Part shown: positions 25,914 to 37,400 of the stretch, one piece after another
Layout: every line of letters begins with the position of its first letter
Position numbering within the stretch: position 1 is the first letter of the stretch
Origin: Sipunculus nudus
Taxonomy: Eukaryota; Annelida; Sipuncula; Golfingiida; Sipunculidae
Reading direction: 5' to 3'
Length of the DNA stretch: 64,000 bases
Assembly (NCBI GenBank): GCA_026874595.1
Contig: CM049306.1
Location: 27,149,519-27,213,518, forward strand
The notes under the pieces: generated by a model
What the model was told of the DNA's origin: nothing
Seen by the model: only the letters and a program-made list of their open reading frames with translations
Databases searched by the model: none
Translations under genes and position numbers: made by a program

Positions 25914-27328
25914 TACAGTAAAATCTCCACTTAAAACCGCACTTCCGATTAAAACCGCACCCAGACTTCGCTGAAATTCCAGGTGAGACACCGCGAGGGG
26001 CTCAAATACTAAGAACCCCCCTTTAAAATCGCACCAACTTTCACTACAGAATGATTTGACAAAAGACACAATTAAGCTATCATCTAAAAATGAACACGCG
26101 TAGGTTGCGACTCGGCCATTTCTGTCCATTTTAAAATTCCTTGGGCATTTTATTCAAACACATCATAACACTTTTTTGCAGGGTCACTCTAGCATGAAGT
26201 TTGGGAAGACGTAAGGGCCGGTGAACCTCTGCCTGTTTATACAGATTTTATATTCCGTGCCATATTCATGTTTGCTACTGATTTGTCATTTTATTTTGGA
26301 AAAAATGTTCTGCTGATCCATTTCAAGTGACTGTATATTTTAATTCTAAAAGTAATATTTTGAAATCTTAATTTTTTATGAAAATGCTATTATCTGGAAT
26401 TACTCGGAAGATTCAAATCATTTTCATACCGGTTACTTCGGTATTATCATCGTCACATCGTACGTTGACATCACTCAATGTCACAATTTGTTGGTGCTTT
26501 TGAAAACATCGCTGGTCAACTTAACTAAATATCAAAGTAACTGAAGTTACATTGTCGAGATACGCAAATATAGGAAACATGACGCTTGAAAACGAGTGAT
26601 TTTAAGGTAAAATTAAAGTGGCCAGTCGGGGTAAGCAAGTTTTTTTCCTGAAGAAAGTTTCCATGTGGGGAGCCATTTTGTCAAGGCAGTGTTCGCGCAA
26701 GGCACGCTGGGATGAAATAGGTGGCTGTTCTGTTTACCAGCCACCGCGTAAAGCCGTTCAAAATATTCTTAGCAGAATACCGGGGCGTTTCAGCACTTGG
26801 AGGCACTCAAACTTGATTTTAAAACGATCGTCTGCCATTGTGTGACTCTTTACATGTCAGCTTTTTATTCATTTTACGTTTTAAACAATTAATCATTGCT
26901 AAATAATGCCGCAAATGGGTTTAAAGTAGGCTTTTATTTCAATTTTGCTTGACCATGCCCAACGAAGTTGGCCGCTGTGTGTTTCAGCAGGGTTGTTGTA
27001 AATGTATTATTTGGTGACAATTACCAAGATTTTATAACAAGTTATATATCACATGAAAACTAATCAGCAATATTTAATTTATAAATAACAAATAATCATA
27101 AATAAAACATTTACACAAGGCTCCAATGCATGCGAGACTGCTGCTAAGAACGGCCTTCGAAAGTTGCAATATTATCGCCCACTCACCGGCCCAAAAACGA
27201 TGTCTGTCAGGAAGATATTCAGGAAACCCTTCTAGTATAAACCGCACAGTGCTTTCAGGAAATCAACCTGATTTCAAGATTTTGAATTTCTTGATTAAAC
27301 CGCAGTTTTAAGTGGAGATTTTACGGTA
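25914..27328. mobile_element. Non-autonomous TIR element with TA target site (A)
   Basis: The ends are inverted copies of about 27 bases: cagtaaaatctccacttaaa after TA at 25914-25915, and tttaagtggagattttacgg before TA at 27327-27328. The TA duplication and the cagt(g/a)aaa-type start suit the Tc1/mariner superfamily, pogo/Tigger branch. No transposase frame is recognisable in the 1.4-kb interior, so it is taken as non-autonomous. Confidence 0.75.
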
Positions 27329-28810
27329 GGCATGCAGATAGCACCACCAGTCTTGAGTACAAGATGGAGGAGTCCAAGACCTATGGGTATGCACAAATTC
27401 AGGTCAATACAGCAAATCACTCCTAAGAAAGAGGCATTTATTTATTCTACAAAACCTACAAAGTATGCGGCGCCACCTGTCTGGTTTACAAGAAAATTTT
27501 CCAAGATGGATGGACATGCCAAATTGCAGACCAATATCTTGAACCATTCGTGAGATTTGAGCAATTTTCATCAAAAGCAAATATACTGATGGATGCCACG
27601 CAAAAACGACTGCAGACGGGCCATCCATCTTTTTCATGAGATGTAGGTATTTAAGATCTATGAACATGCTTATTTTTAACCCAATACATTGAAGAACCAC
27701 TAAGACAAACAGATGGAAAATGAGGACATGGGTAATAGAGACCATATTTCAGATTTCCATAGAGACTTTTCATGGACCTCCTTTGATGTCAAGTTGCAAA
27801 AAATCATGGTGATCAAAACATCAGATGTCCAGATAGTGCAGCTTTTGTATCAAATTATTAATTATTCTGACAGGTATTCTGAGCCGTAGTTCGGAGGATA
27901 TGGGCAACAGATACCTAATTTCATGTTTCCACAGAAATTTTTTCATGGACCTCCCTGGATAAAAAGTTAGAAGATTTCAGGTCCAGCAGTTAAGATTGGT
28001 GCCCTGTAGAAAGATGACAGCTTCTTTTAAGTAAGAAATAGAGAAAAAAAAGAGAAAAAAACTGTAAAAATAAGAAAAAGTACAGGTGGCGCTACCACTT
28101 TGTAGGAACTGATAGAACACTCCATGATCAATATTCATGCAAAAAAATCATGGTGATCAATGCAGTAGTTATTCAGATACTTGAGCTTTTGTATTAAATC
28201 TTTGATTATTCTGGAGGGTACCTACAAGCTCCACAAGTCAGAGAATATGGGTAACAGAGATCTAATTTCAGGTTTCAAAGGAGATATTTCATGGACCTCT
28301 CAGGATGTCAAGTTTGAAGATTCCAGGTCCAGGGGTTACAATTTGTGCCCTGTTGACAGATGACAGCTTCTTAGAAAGTATCAAAAATAGAGAAAAAATT
28401 CGTAAAAATTAGAAAAAGTACAGGTGGTGCCACCAGTTTGTAGGAACTGATAGAACACTCCATGATCAATATTCATGCAAAAAAATCATGGTGATCAATG
28501 CAGTAGTTATTCAGATACTTGAGCTTTTGTATCGAATCTTTGATTATTCTGAAGGCTACTTACAAGCTCCATAGGTCAGAGAATATTGGTAACAGAGACC
28601 AAATTTCAGTTTTCCAAGGAGATTTTTAATTGACCTCCCGGGATGTCAAGTTAGAAGATTCCAGGTCCAGTGGTTACGATTAATGCCCTGTTAACGCAAG
28701 GCCGGATGGCTGGACGGCCCGATGGATGGCCGGACGGACGCCGGACAAAGAGTGATCGCTATAGCTCAGGTGACTTTTAGTCAGCTGAGCTAAAAATTGC
28801 CTTTTTATGC
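27329..28810 (+). repeat. Dispersed repeat units ending in GGAC tail and hairpin
   Basis: Successive diverged units near 27780-28020, 28130-28370 and 28450-28690 share catggacctcc..ggatgtcaagtt.gaagattccaggtcc and gttattcagatacttgagcttttgtat. The last unit ends with a ggatgg/cggacgg tail (28700-28745) and a hairpin end at 28762-28792. Related units occur at 31790-32250, 33556-33740 and 40620-41000. Confidence 0.7.
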
Positions 28811-29245
28811 TGATATTTTCTATAACAAATTCAACCAGGTAATATGGTTCAGGTTTACCTTTCCTTTGTTTTAAAAAAAAATTTGCCCTTTTCAAATGAT
28901 ATTTCTGAACAAACCTGAATATACCGGTACCTGAAATACAGATGCTGTGGTCACAATTATGCTAGGGATTTTTTTTAAATAATGGGTTGCTGTGGCTTAA
29001 AGGAGTATTATCAAGTGTCCATACTGCAATAGTTTGTCAGCATATAATACAAAGCATATCCACCAGTTAATAATACTCTTATTTCATTGCCTCATATATA
29101 CTACATACAGTAAATGATCATAAATGCTAAATACTTGTTGTTACATTGCCTTATTTAGAGAACAAATGGTGAACATATAATAAGTTTATGTCAAGAACCA
29201 TACCAACTGATTGTGCCAATCATGAAAGTGGACTCTTCCTTAAAA

Positions 29246-29910
29246 GGGGACTGCAGACATTTTCCTGTGTGACAGAACTGCAATCACATGGTAGGGAACT
29301 GCAGAGATTTTCCTGTGTGTGACAGCATTGCGACCAAATGACAGGGAACTGAAGACATTTTCCTCTCTGTAACAGCACTGTAATCACATGACAGGGGACT
29401 GCAGATGTATTCCTTTATTTGACAGCAGTGCAATTACGACATGAGACCACAGACATTTTCCTCTCTGTGACAGCATAGCAATCACATGACGGGGAACTGC
29501 AGACATTTTCCCCTATGTGACAGCACTGCAATCACATGACAGGGGACCCCAGACAATTTCCTCAATGTGACAGCTTGGCAATCACATGACAAGGGACCCC
29601 AGACATTTTTCTCTATGTGACAGCATAGCAGTCACATGAAATGGGACCCTAGACATTTTCCTCTTTGTGACAGCACTGCAATCACATGACAGGGGACCCC
29701 ACACATTTTCCTCTACGTAACAGCATAGCAATCACATGATGGAAGAATGTAGACATTTTCCTCTATGTGACAGCAGAGCAATCATGACAGGAGACTGCAG
29801 ACAATTTCCTCTTTGTGACAGCATAGCAATCACATGATGGGGGACTGCAGACATTTTTCTCTATGTGACATCATAGCAATCACATGACAGGGGACCCCAG
29901 TCTGTGACTA
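29246..29910 (+). repeat. Minisatellite, 48-50-base unit, about 13 copies
   Basis: The unit carries ggggactgcagacattttcc, tctatgtgacagcatagc and aatcacatgacag. Starts measured at 29251, 29299, 29349, 29399, 29447 and 29497 give a period of 48-50. Degenerate copies continue to about 30060. It lies downstream of the MGAT2 stop codon. Confidence 0.9.
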
Positions 29911-30060
29911 ATGCACAGCAAAAAACTCACAAAACAAGGAACTGCTGACATGTTTGTCTCTGTGATAGTTGCACAGCACAGAATCACTTTACAGGGGATC
30001 CTCTCTGCAGCTAACGCAGAGCATTGCAATTAAATAATAGGGGACTGCAGACAGTCAACA

Positions 30061-31236
30061 GGAAGCTGCAGATATTTTATTTGTTTGACTCAAGCACAGC
30101 TCAATGACATCTTCTACATCAAATCAGTAGCATAGAAGGTACCTCTAGAACAGGAGCTCAAGTATATTGGTTACACCAGAAAGCCACATGAATGGATGAA
30201 ATTATACCTTAGGCCAGCTAATTGTATAGGTATAAGCAGTAAAATACATGAAGTACCGTAAGGATTAAATGGGGTTAAATGGGGTAAATATAATTAAAAG
30301 ACTATTAAAGTAATAATCACCTAATACAAACTTAACGTACTACACACATATGAAAGCAATGAGGCATGAACATCTTATATAAAATGTATCTGCTTGCTGT
30401 GTTTTCAGTTATCATATGCAGTGATTTCCGAAGTATCACAAGAGCAGTGATCAGTTGAATATTGACCTCCATGAGATGACAGCAAATAAGGACAACTTAC
30501 TGTAGGCGTGTCAGGAATGATCATTCAGTGAGGTATCCAGTTTACAGGAGGCACAAGGGGATGATGGGAGCAATTTCTGCTTTGTCAGGGATAAATTGGT
30601 GGTGTCACTCTTACTGGCTTGTGACCAATCAAAGAAGTCTGACAAATCAGAAAGGTGTCATTTAGACTGGTGACCAATGAGGTTAGTCTGGTTTACCAAT
30701 CAGATAAATAGATCACTAAAAAATGGCCAAAGAAAGTGTGTCCAAACAAACATAATATTTTTCAGTGGTTAATTTGTAGGTGGGTAGCTGAGAACCAGTT
30801 ATTTTGCCTTGAACTCTTTAAGTTCCCCAAAGAAACTGGGCACACACAACCCAACCACCTTGATTAACCAAATGTTTACTTTCATATGATGAGAGAAATG
30901 TCTAAAATTTACTGTTCCATGCCTATGGTATTCAGGTGTCAATGAAAATGGCAGAAGGATCCTTTGAAACTAAAGTAACCGGTCACCTCAGATCAGGCAT
31001 CCTCATGTTTCAAGCCACCTGGATCACTATCTGTTATACCAGAACCTCCGTGATCTGGAATAAAACCAATGGGAACCACTGAACAAAACATCTATAAAAG
31101 CCATGCTCTGTGCAGGTTTACCACAAAGTCTGTACTTGTCTGATATTCTTTATACAATGGTAGTCCATCAATGATAAAAAAAAAAGAAAAAAAAAACCAT
31201 GAATGATATTATGCAGCGATGCTGTAGTCGGCTGTA
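30061..31236 (-). other. Region downstream of MGAT2, probable 3' UTR
   Basis: Follows the MGAT2 stop codon on the minus strand. No coding region or repeat is obvious. The only minus-strand AATAAA I noticed here is at 30076-30081, which would give a 3' UTR of about 1.16 kb ending next to the minisatellite. Whether that signal is used is unknown. Confidence 0.35.
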
Positions 31237-31450
31237 CTACCTAGTGATGTAGGTGAACTTGAGGCAAAGATTGTGATCACGAATGTCAGCCCAGCCTCCA
31301 TTAGGTTTAGGGACTCGCTGTGAAGCCCTTGGGTAGCTGTGTATTCGCAGGCTGGCTGGATGAAGGCTACCCTGGTTGACTGTCAGCACGTGATTCACCT
31401 GGTTTATTTTTCCTGCTGGATCACAGTTCTTGCCCTTGTGGTGGACACCA
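31237..31450 (-). CDS. MGAT2: MGAT2 coding exon 7 (terminal)
   Basis: 214 bases after a CTGCAG acceptor. It completes the Cys codon and encodes GVHHKGKNCD through KPNGGWADIRDHNLC and the C-terminus FTYITR, with a TAG stop at 31239-31237. It is separated from exon 6 by a 10.3-kb intron full of mobile elements. Confidence 0.94.
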
Positions 31451-34400
31451 CTGCAGATATATCAAAACATTTCTTTACAAAAAAGCATCATTATTCATGC
31501 TAAAATCTATAATTACTGTAACCCATATTCTATTACAAGTGACCCATGGGTGATGACACACAGCCGACTGACATGTTGATAATATGTCCTTGCACAGAAG
31601 ACAACTAATTAAGATAGGTGGCATCATTGTTCATGCATATTAGCTCAAGTTCATCAAGACCCATAAGCACAACAAATTTGATGACAATCCAACCAGCCTT
31701 TCATGAGGAATCTGGCAATTAGTGTGTATTAGGCATTATTTCTGGGAGGCTCAAACATACCCCAAAACTCTAAGAATATAGGTCACTGTGACACAGTTAC
31801 AGGTTTCTGGGGAGAACTTTTGAGGAACTCTCAGGATGTCAAGTTAGAAGATTTTTGGCCCCATGGTTATTATTTGAGCCCTACTTTGGTATCAAATTTT
31901 CAATTATTCTGAGGAGTGCTTATAAGCCCCATAGGTCAGAAAATATGGGTAACAGAGACCTTAATTCATGTTTCCAAGGAGACTTTTCACAGATCTCCCT
32001 GAATGTCAAGTTTGAAGATTCTAGGACCAATGGTTACAATTTGAGCCCTGTTAAGGGACAATCGCATCTCTGAAGGTCTCATAAATAGAAAAAAAATGTG
32101 TTAAAATCTTTTTTAAATTTTGGTGGTGCCACCAGTCCACAAGAACTGACAAAACATTCCATGATGAATATGCATGCAACAATCATGGTAATCAATGCAA
32201 TAGTTGTTCAGATACTGGAGCTATTGAATCAAATTTTTAGTTATTCTGGGAGGTACAGTGAAAACTGGTCTAACGGACACCTCACTTACGCGGACATCTG
32301 GCTATAACGGACAAGATAGTTAAGTCCCTTCAAAATTCCCTATATGTTATGTATAAGCAGAACCTATGTAAGGCGGACACCTCACTACTGCAGACAACGG
32401 ACAGCAGATTTCAACTCAAACCAACATTCTAAGAGAAAATGAACCTGACAAATGCGGACACGATAAGCCACCTTCGGCGGACACTGATCACTCGCCCCAG
32501 GCAACATCAAAGACCAGCTGTACTGTTGTTGTTCCTGGGACTGGAACATAAAGGATTATGCTATCCCCAGTTGTTACCTTAATGTGTGGCCGTGCTCATG
32601 TCACAGTGTGAGGTGCTCCTAAGTTAAACACAGCAAATAAGAAGCGGTAAACATTGTGTGACTTTATTTCACTGTTGATCATTCACACGTTGCAAAGCTG
32701 CATATTTTTTCGCTTGACTGCTAGGTCATTAAATTGATTAAACAGCTACCGATTACCCATGCGTCCCTGATCACTCCACGCAATATCTAACTGTAAAATT
32801 AGCCACTTTGTTATAGCAGGCTGTTTGATATTAATTTATCGGCTTTGCTCAGTATATCTCAAACTGACCTGCTCAGTGTCAAACATCTGCTTGCTCCATA
32901 GCTGTTTGTACCATACCATAGTGCACAAGCTCCTCGGGGTTCATTTAATCTCGCGTGCTTTCAACATTAAAGCAAATCAAACCAAACAACCATCATCAAA
33001 GAAAGTTTATTTCAGGCTAAAGTTACATTCACCTATCAAAACAAATGTTCCCAGGTTCGTAGCCATGACAATCTTCACATTATCAACATCGTCACTATCT
33101 TTGAGATTATCGCATTTGGACAGGTGAAAAAGGAATTTTAGGCAATGCCGCCAGGTGGCACCCCACGTACTTCTGGGCGGCACTTTATGCTTTCTGAGAA
33201 AGTCAAGCTTATTCGACTGAGTGAATCAGTAAAAAAGAGCGTACGCAAGTATATGAACATTGTATTTATGGATGTCTTCCTAGACTTTTCTCCTTATATT
33301 GTTCAATTCTTAAGATAAGTAAACATAATCACAGTTTGTATATGAATATTGAATGCATGATGTGTGCATGAATATGTATTACATATATATGAAATCTGAT
33401 ATAATGCAATAAACACGTTCTTGCAGCTGTTCGTTGTCTTTATTTATAATCTCTCAGTTATCAACCAAGGTCAACCTGCCTAATAAGGACACCTTACTAT
33501 TAAGGACAAAATAATTGAGTCCCTCGACTGTCCGCTTTAGACAGGTTTCACTGTACTTCTAAGACCCATAGCTCAGAGGATATAGGTAACAGAGACCTTA
33601 TTTCAGGTTTCCATGGAGTTTTTTATGGACCTCCCAGGATGTCAAGAAAGAAGATTCCAGGTCAAATAGTTATGATTTGTGCCCTGTTAACAGACGACCA
33701 CATCTATGAAGGTCTCAAAAATAAAGATAAAACAAGGGACCTATGGGTCACGGCGCTCAGCTGTTATATATGATAAAAAATATGATTTAGAAATTATTCA
33801 CATGCTGGTTTTGTGTGGTAATAAATATAAGCTGTATTATGAGTTGTAGTTGTTTAGCTTATGTATGATTTTGATAGTATCTTTGGAGACAGGGAAGAGG
33901 ATTGATTTCATTTAGTTTATTAACAAGGCCTACAGGCCTAATGCGAAACTTGTGCATATGGATATACACCGGGTATAACGCTTCAATGCTGAACCACTAC
34001 TTTTCATATATATGAACAATGCAAGTACTAAACATTTTGAACAAGAAACAATACACAAACATCACTGCTGAAATTCTGGCATGGGTGCACACATCACAAA
34101 AATTATTGTAGGTGGCACCACCAGTCTTGTATACGACAAAGCTATTTGACATGAACAAATATGCATGATTTCAGGCTGATATATCAAATTCTTCCATGAA
34201 TTAAGCAGGCACATACACTTTGCAAAAGTCATTGTAGATGGCGACACCTGTCTTGTGAACGAGAAAGCCATTAAAGACACATAGGTCAGAATATCAGGCC
34301 AATACATCAAACTTACCTTGAGTCTGATGCACGGGGCTGACCATGCTTAGGTGAGAAAGGCTGTTGCCCTGAGTGTACTGTGACAAATAACTGGCTCAGG

Positions 34401-37400
34401 CTAATGCACTGAGTGAACTCTTGACCTGCACCTGGCTAGACTGAGTGAACTTTTGACCTGTACCTGGCTGCACTGAGTGAACTCTTGACCTGTTGCATAA
34501 TCTGACACAGTTTGCAGTCTGCCAAAGCTATAAATAAATCCAGGCTGACCTTTTGCCTATTGCCAAATCTGAAATAGTAGCCACACAATTGCATAAGCTC
34601 ACAGATTGGCTCCATATATGCAGCCCTGAGGGGCATGACACCCATGAGGTTATCACATGATACTTATGAGGTGATCACATGCTACCCATGAGATGATCAC
34701 ATGCCTTGTGCTTGGCTGCACTGATTGAACTGTTGACCTATATTTGGCTGCACTGAATGAACTCTTGATCTGTTGCCAAATCTGAAACAGTTGGCAGTTT
34801 CTCAACCTATTTAGGAAACATACACAATCTTGGCCTGTTATGTAACTCTGCTAAAATTTATCCAACACACACCATTTGAACAAATTTGAATGGGCTCGCC
34901 TCTGGGATCATTTCTGTAAAATATTGAACAATTTGGCTGGACTGTTTACAAGAAGAAGACTTTTAAAGTTTTTTTCAGCTTTTTCCTTGTAAAATCTAAG
35001 TAAATGCAGATAGCAAAAATAAGCTGAATCCATCAACATTTGATATGTGACAGATAATTGCATAAAATTTGGGGATGGTAGCTCCTGCTATTTCTGAGAA
35101 ATTATGAGTTAGTGTACTGATGATATGTAATATCATAAATCTACATTTTTTAAAAGCTTTTAAAAAACATTCTTGTCAATATTTTCCATAGATAACCTGA
35201 AATCTAAATTTCTAGAGGCATGATGTAATGGATGCTGATAAACTGGTGCTAGGCTAGATGTATCTGCTTCACACAGCTAACATAAATGGTAAAATGACTC
35301 AATTCAATCTTTATAATTCAGCCAAAATTCATTTTTTGGAACCATAAAAGACAATTATTATAAGAATGATTCAGGGAATTATTCTTGCAAAATATTAAAC
35401 AAACTGGCCTCAGTATCATCAGTCGAAAAACGTTTTGTAGGTTTATAACTCATATTGGAAAATACAGCAAAATGGAAAAGTTCAGCTTCCCATAACTTAG
35501 CCAAAAATCATTGAACCAAAACCATTTGAACAAACTTGAATTATCAACATCTAAGGACAATTAATGTGTGAGATTTAAGATTTTGGCCCAGTGGTTTTTG
35601 AGAAGAAGATTTTTGTAGCCACTTAGCTAACATGGGATGTTATGGCATATGACTAAATTCAGCTTCCCGTAACTCAGCCAAAACACACTGAACTGAGACC
35701 ATTTGAACAAACTTGAATTATCAACATCTAAGGACAATTAATGTGTGAGATTTAAGAATTTGGCCCAGTGGTTTTTTGAGAAGAAGATTTTTGTAGCCAC
35801 TTAGCTAACATGGGATGTTATGGCATATGACTAAATTCAGCTTCCCATAACTCAGCCAAAAGTCACTGAACTGAGACCATTTGAACAAACGTGAATTATC
35901 AACATCTAAGGACAATTAATGTGTGAGATTTAAGAATTTGGCCCAGTGGTTTTTTAGAAGAAGATTTTTGTAGCCACTTAGCTAACATGGGATGTTATGG
36001 CATATGACTAAATTCAGCTTTCCATAACTCAGCCAAAAGTCACTGAACTGAGACCATTTGAACAAACTTCAGAAAGCACTACCCTAGGATCATTTCTGTG
36101 TGATATTAAACAATTTGGCCATTTCGTTTCAGAGAAGAAGTTATTTGTAGCTGTCAGTATGATACGAGCACTGATGACCCCCGTACAAAAAAGGCCTATG
36201 CAGGTGGCGCCACCAATACCTCAATTTCAGATATGACTCATATGACCAACATTGGCATAAAATTTGGTGATGACAGGTCAAGCCATTTCTGAGATTGTAA
36301 TTTTAGTATGCTTTTTTGGACAGGTGACTAAGTTCACTTTCCTGTAACTTGGCCAAAAATCACCAAACTTAAACCATTTGAACAAACTTGAGAGAGATTG
36401 TTCCAGGAATCATTTCTGTAAAATATTGGAGAATTTGGCTGAACAGATTCGGAGAAGAAGATTTTTTAGGCTTTTTTAGCTTTTTCCCTATAAAATGTAA
36501 GAAAATGCAGTTAGCCAAAAAATAAGCCAAATCCAGTAGAGTTTTTTAGATGACTAATTTTATGCATAAAATTTCGTGATGCTAATTCTTGCCATTTTCA
36601 AGATAGTATGGGTTAACGTACAGACGACGGACGATGGATGATGGACGCCGGACGACGCCACACCATCGCATAAGCTCACAGGTTCACTAACAAATGGAGT
36701 ACTATTGTCACACAGATTTTGACTTGGCCATATAACTTATAAGCAGAACATATAATATAAGAGTTTATCTATTTATTAAAAAAAATTACAAATATTGTCC
36801 CAAATATAATTTTTATTAAAAATAATAAGAGAATCTTATGATTTTTTAAAATGAAATATAACTGAAATGATTATTAAAATAATATTAAAAAATATATTCA
36901 TGAATGCATTCATTTGCACTGGTATTCATATACAGTGAAACCTTTCTGAAGCGGACAGTCAAGGGACTGAATCATTTTGTCCTTAATAGTGAGGTGTCCT
37001 TATTAGGCAGGTTGACCTTGGTTGATAACTGAGGGATTAAAAATAAAGACGACGAACAGCTGCAAGAACGTGATTAATGTATTATATCAGATTTCATATA
37101 TATGTAATGCATATTCAAGCACACATCATGCATTCAATATTCATATACAAACTGTGATTATATTTACTTATCTCAAGTAGTGAACAATATTAGGAGAAAA
37201 GTCTATGAAGACATCCGTAAAAACAATGTTCATATACTCGCGTACGCTCTTTTTCGCTGATTTACTCAGTCGAATAAACTTGACTTTCTCAGATAGCATA
37301 AGCTCCCGCCCAGGAGTACATGTGGTGCCATCTGGCGGCATTGCCTAAAACTCTCCTTTTTCAGCTGCGGTTGTTTGGTTTGATTTGCTTTAATGTTGAA

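Noticed and set aside
29246-29910. Regular 49-50-base array that might suggest a CRISPR array
   Set aside because: The whole unit repeats with scattered changes and there are no unique spacers between fixed repeats. The host is an animal, so it is a minisatellite.
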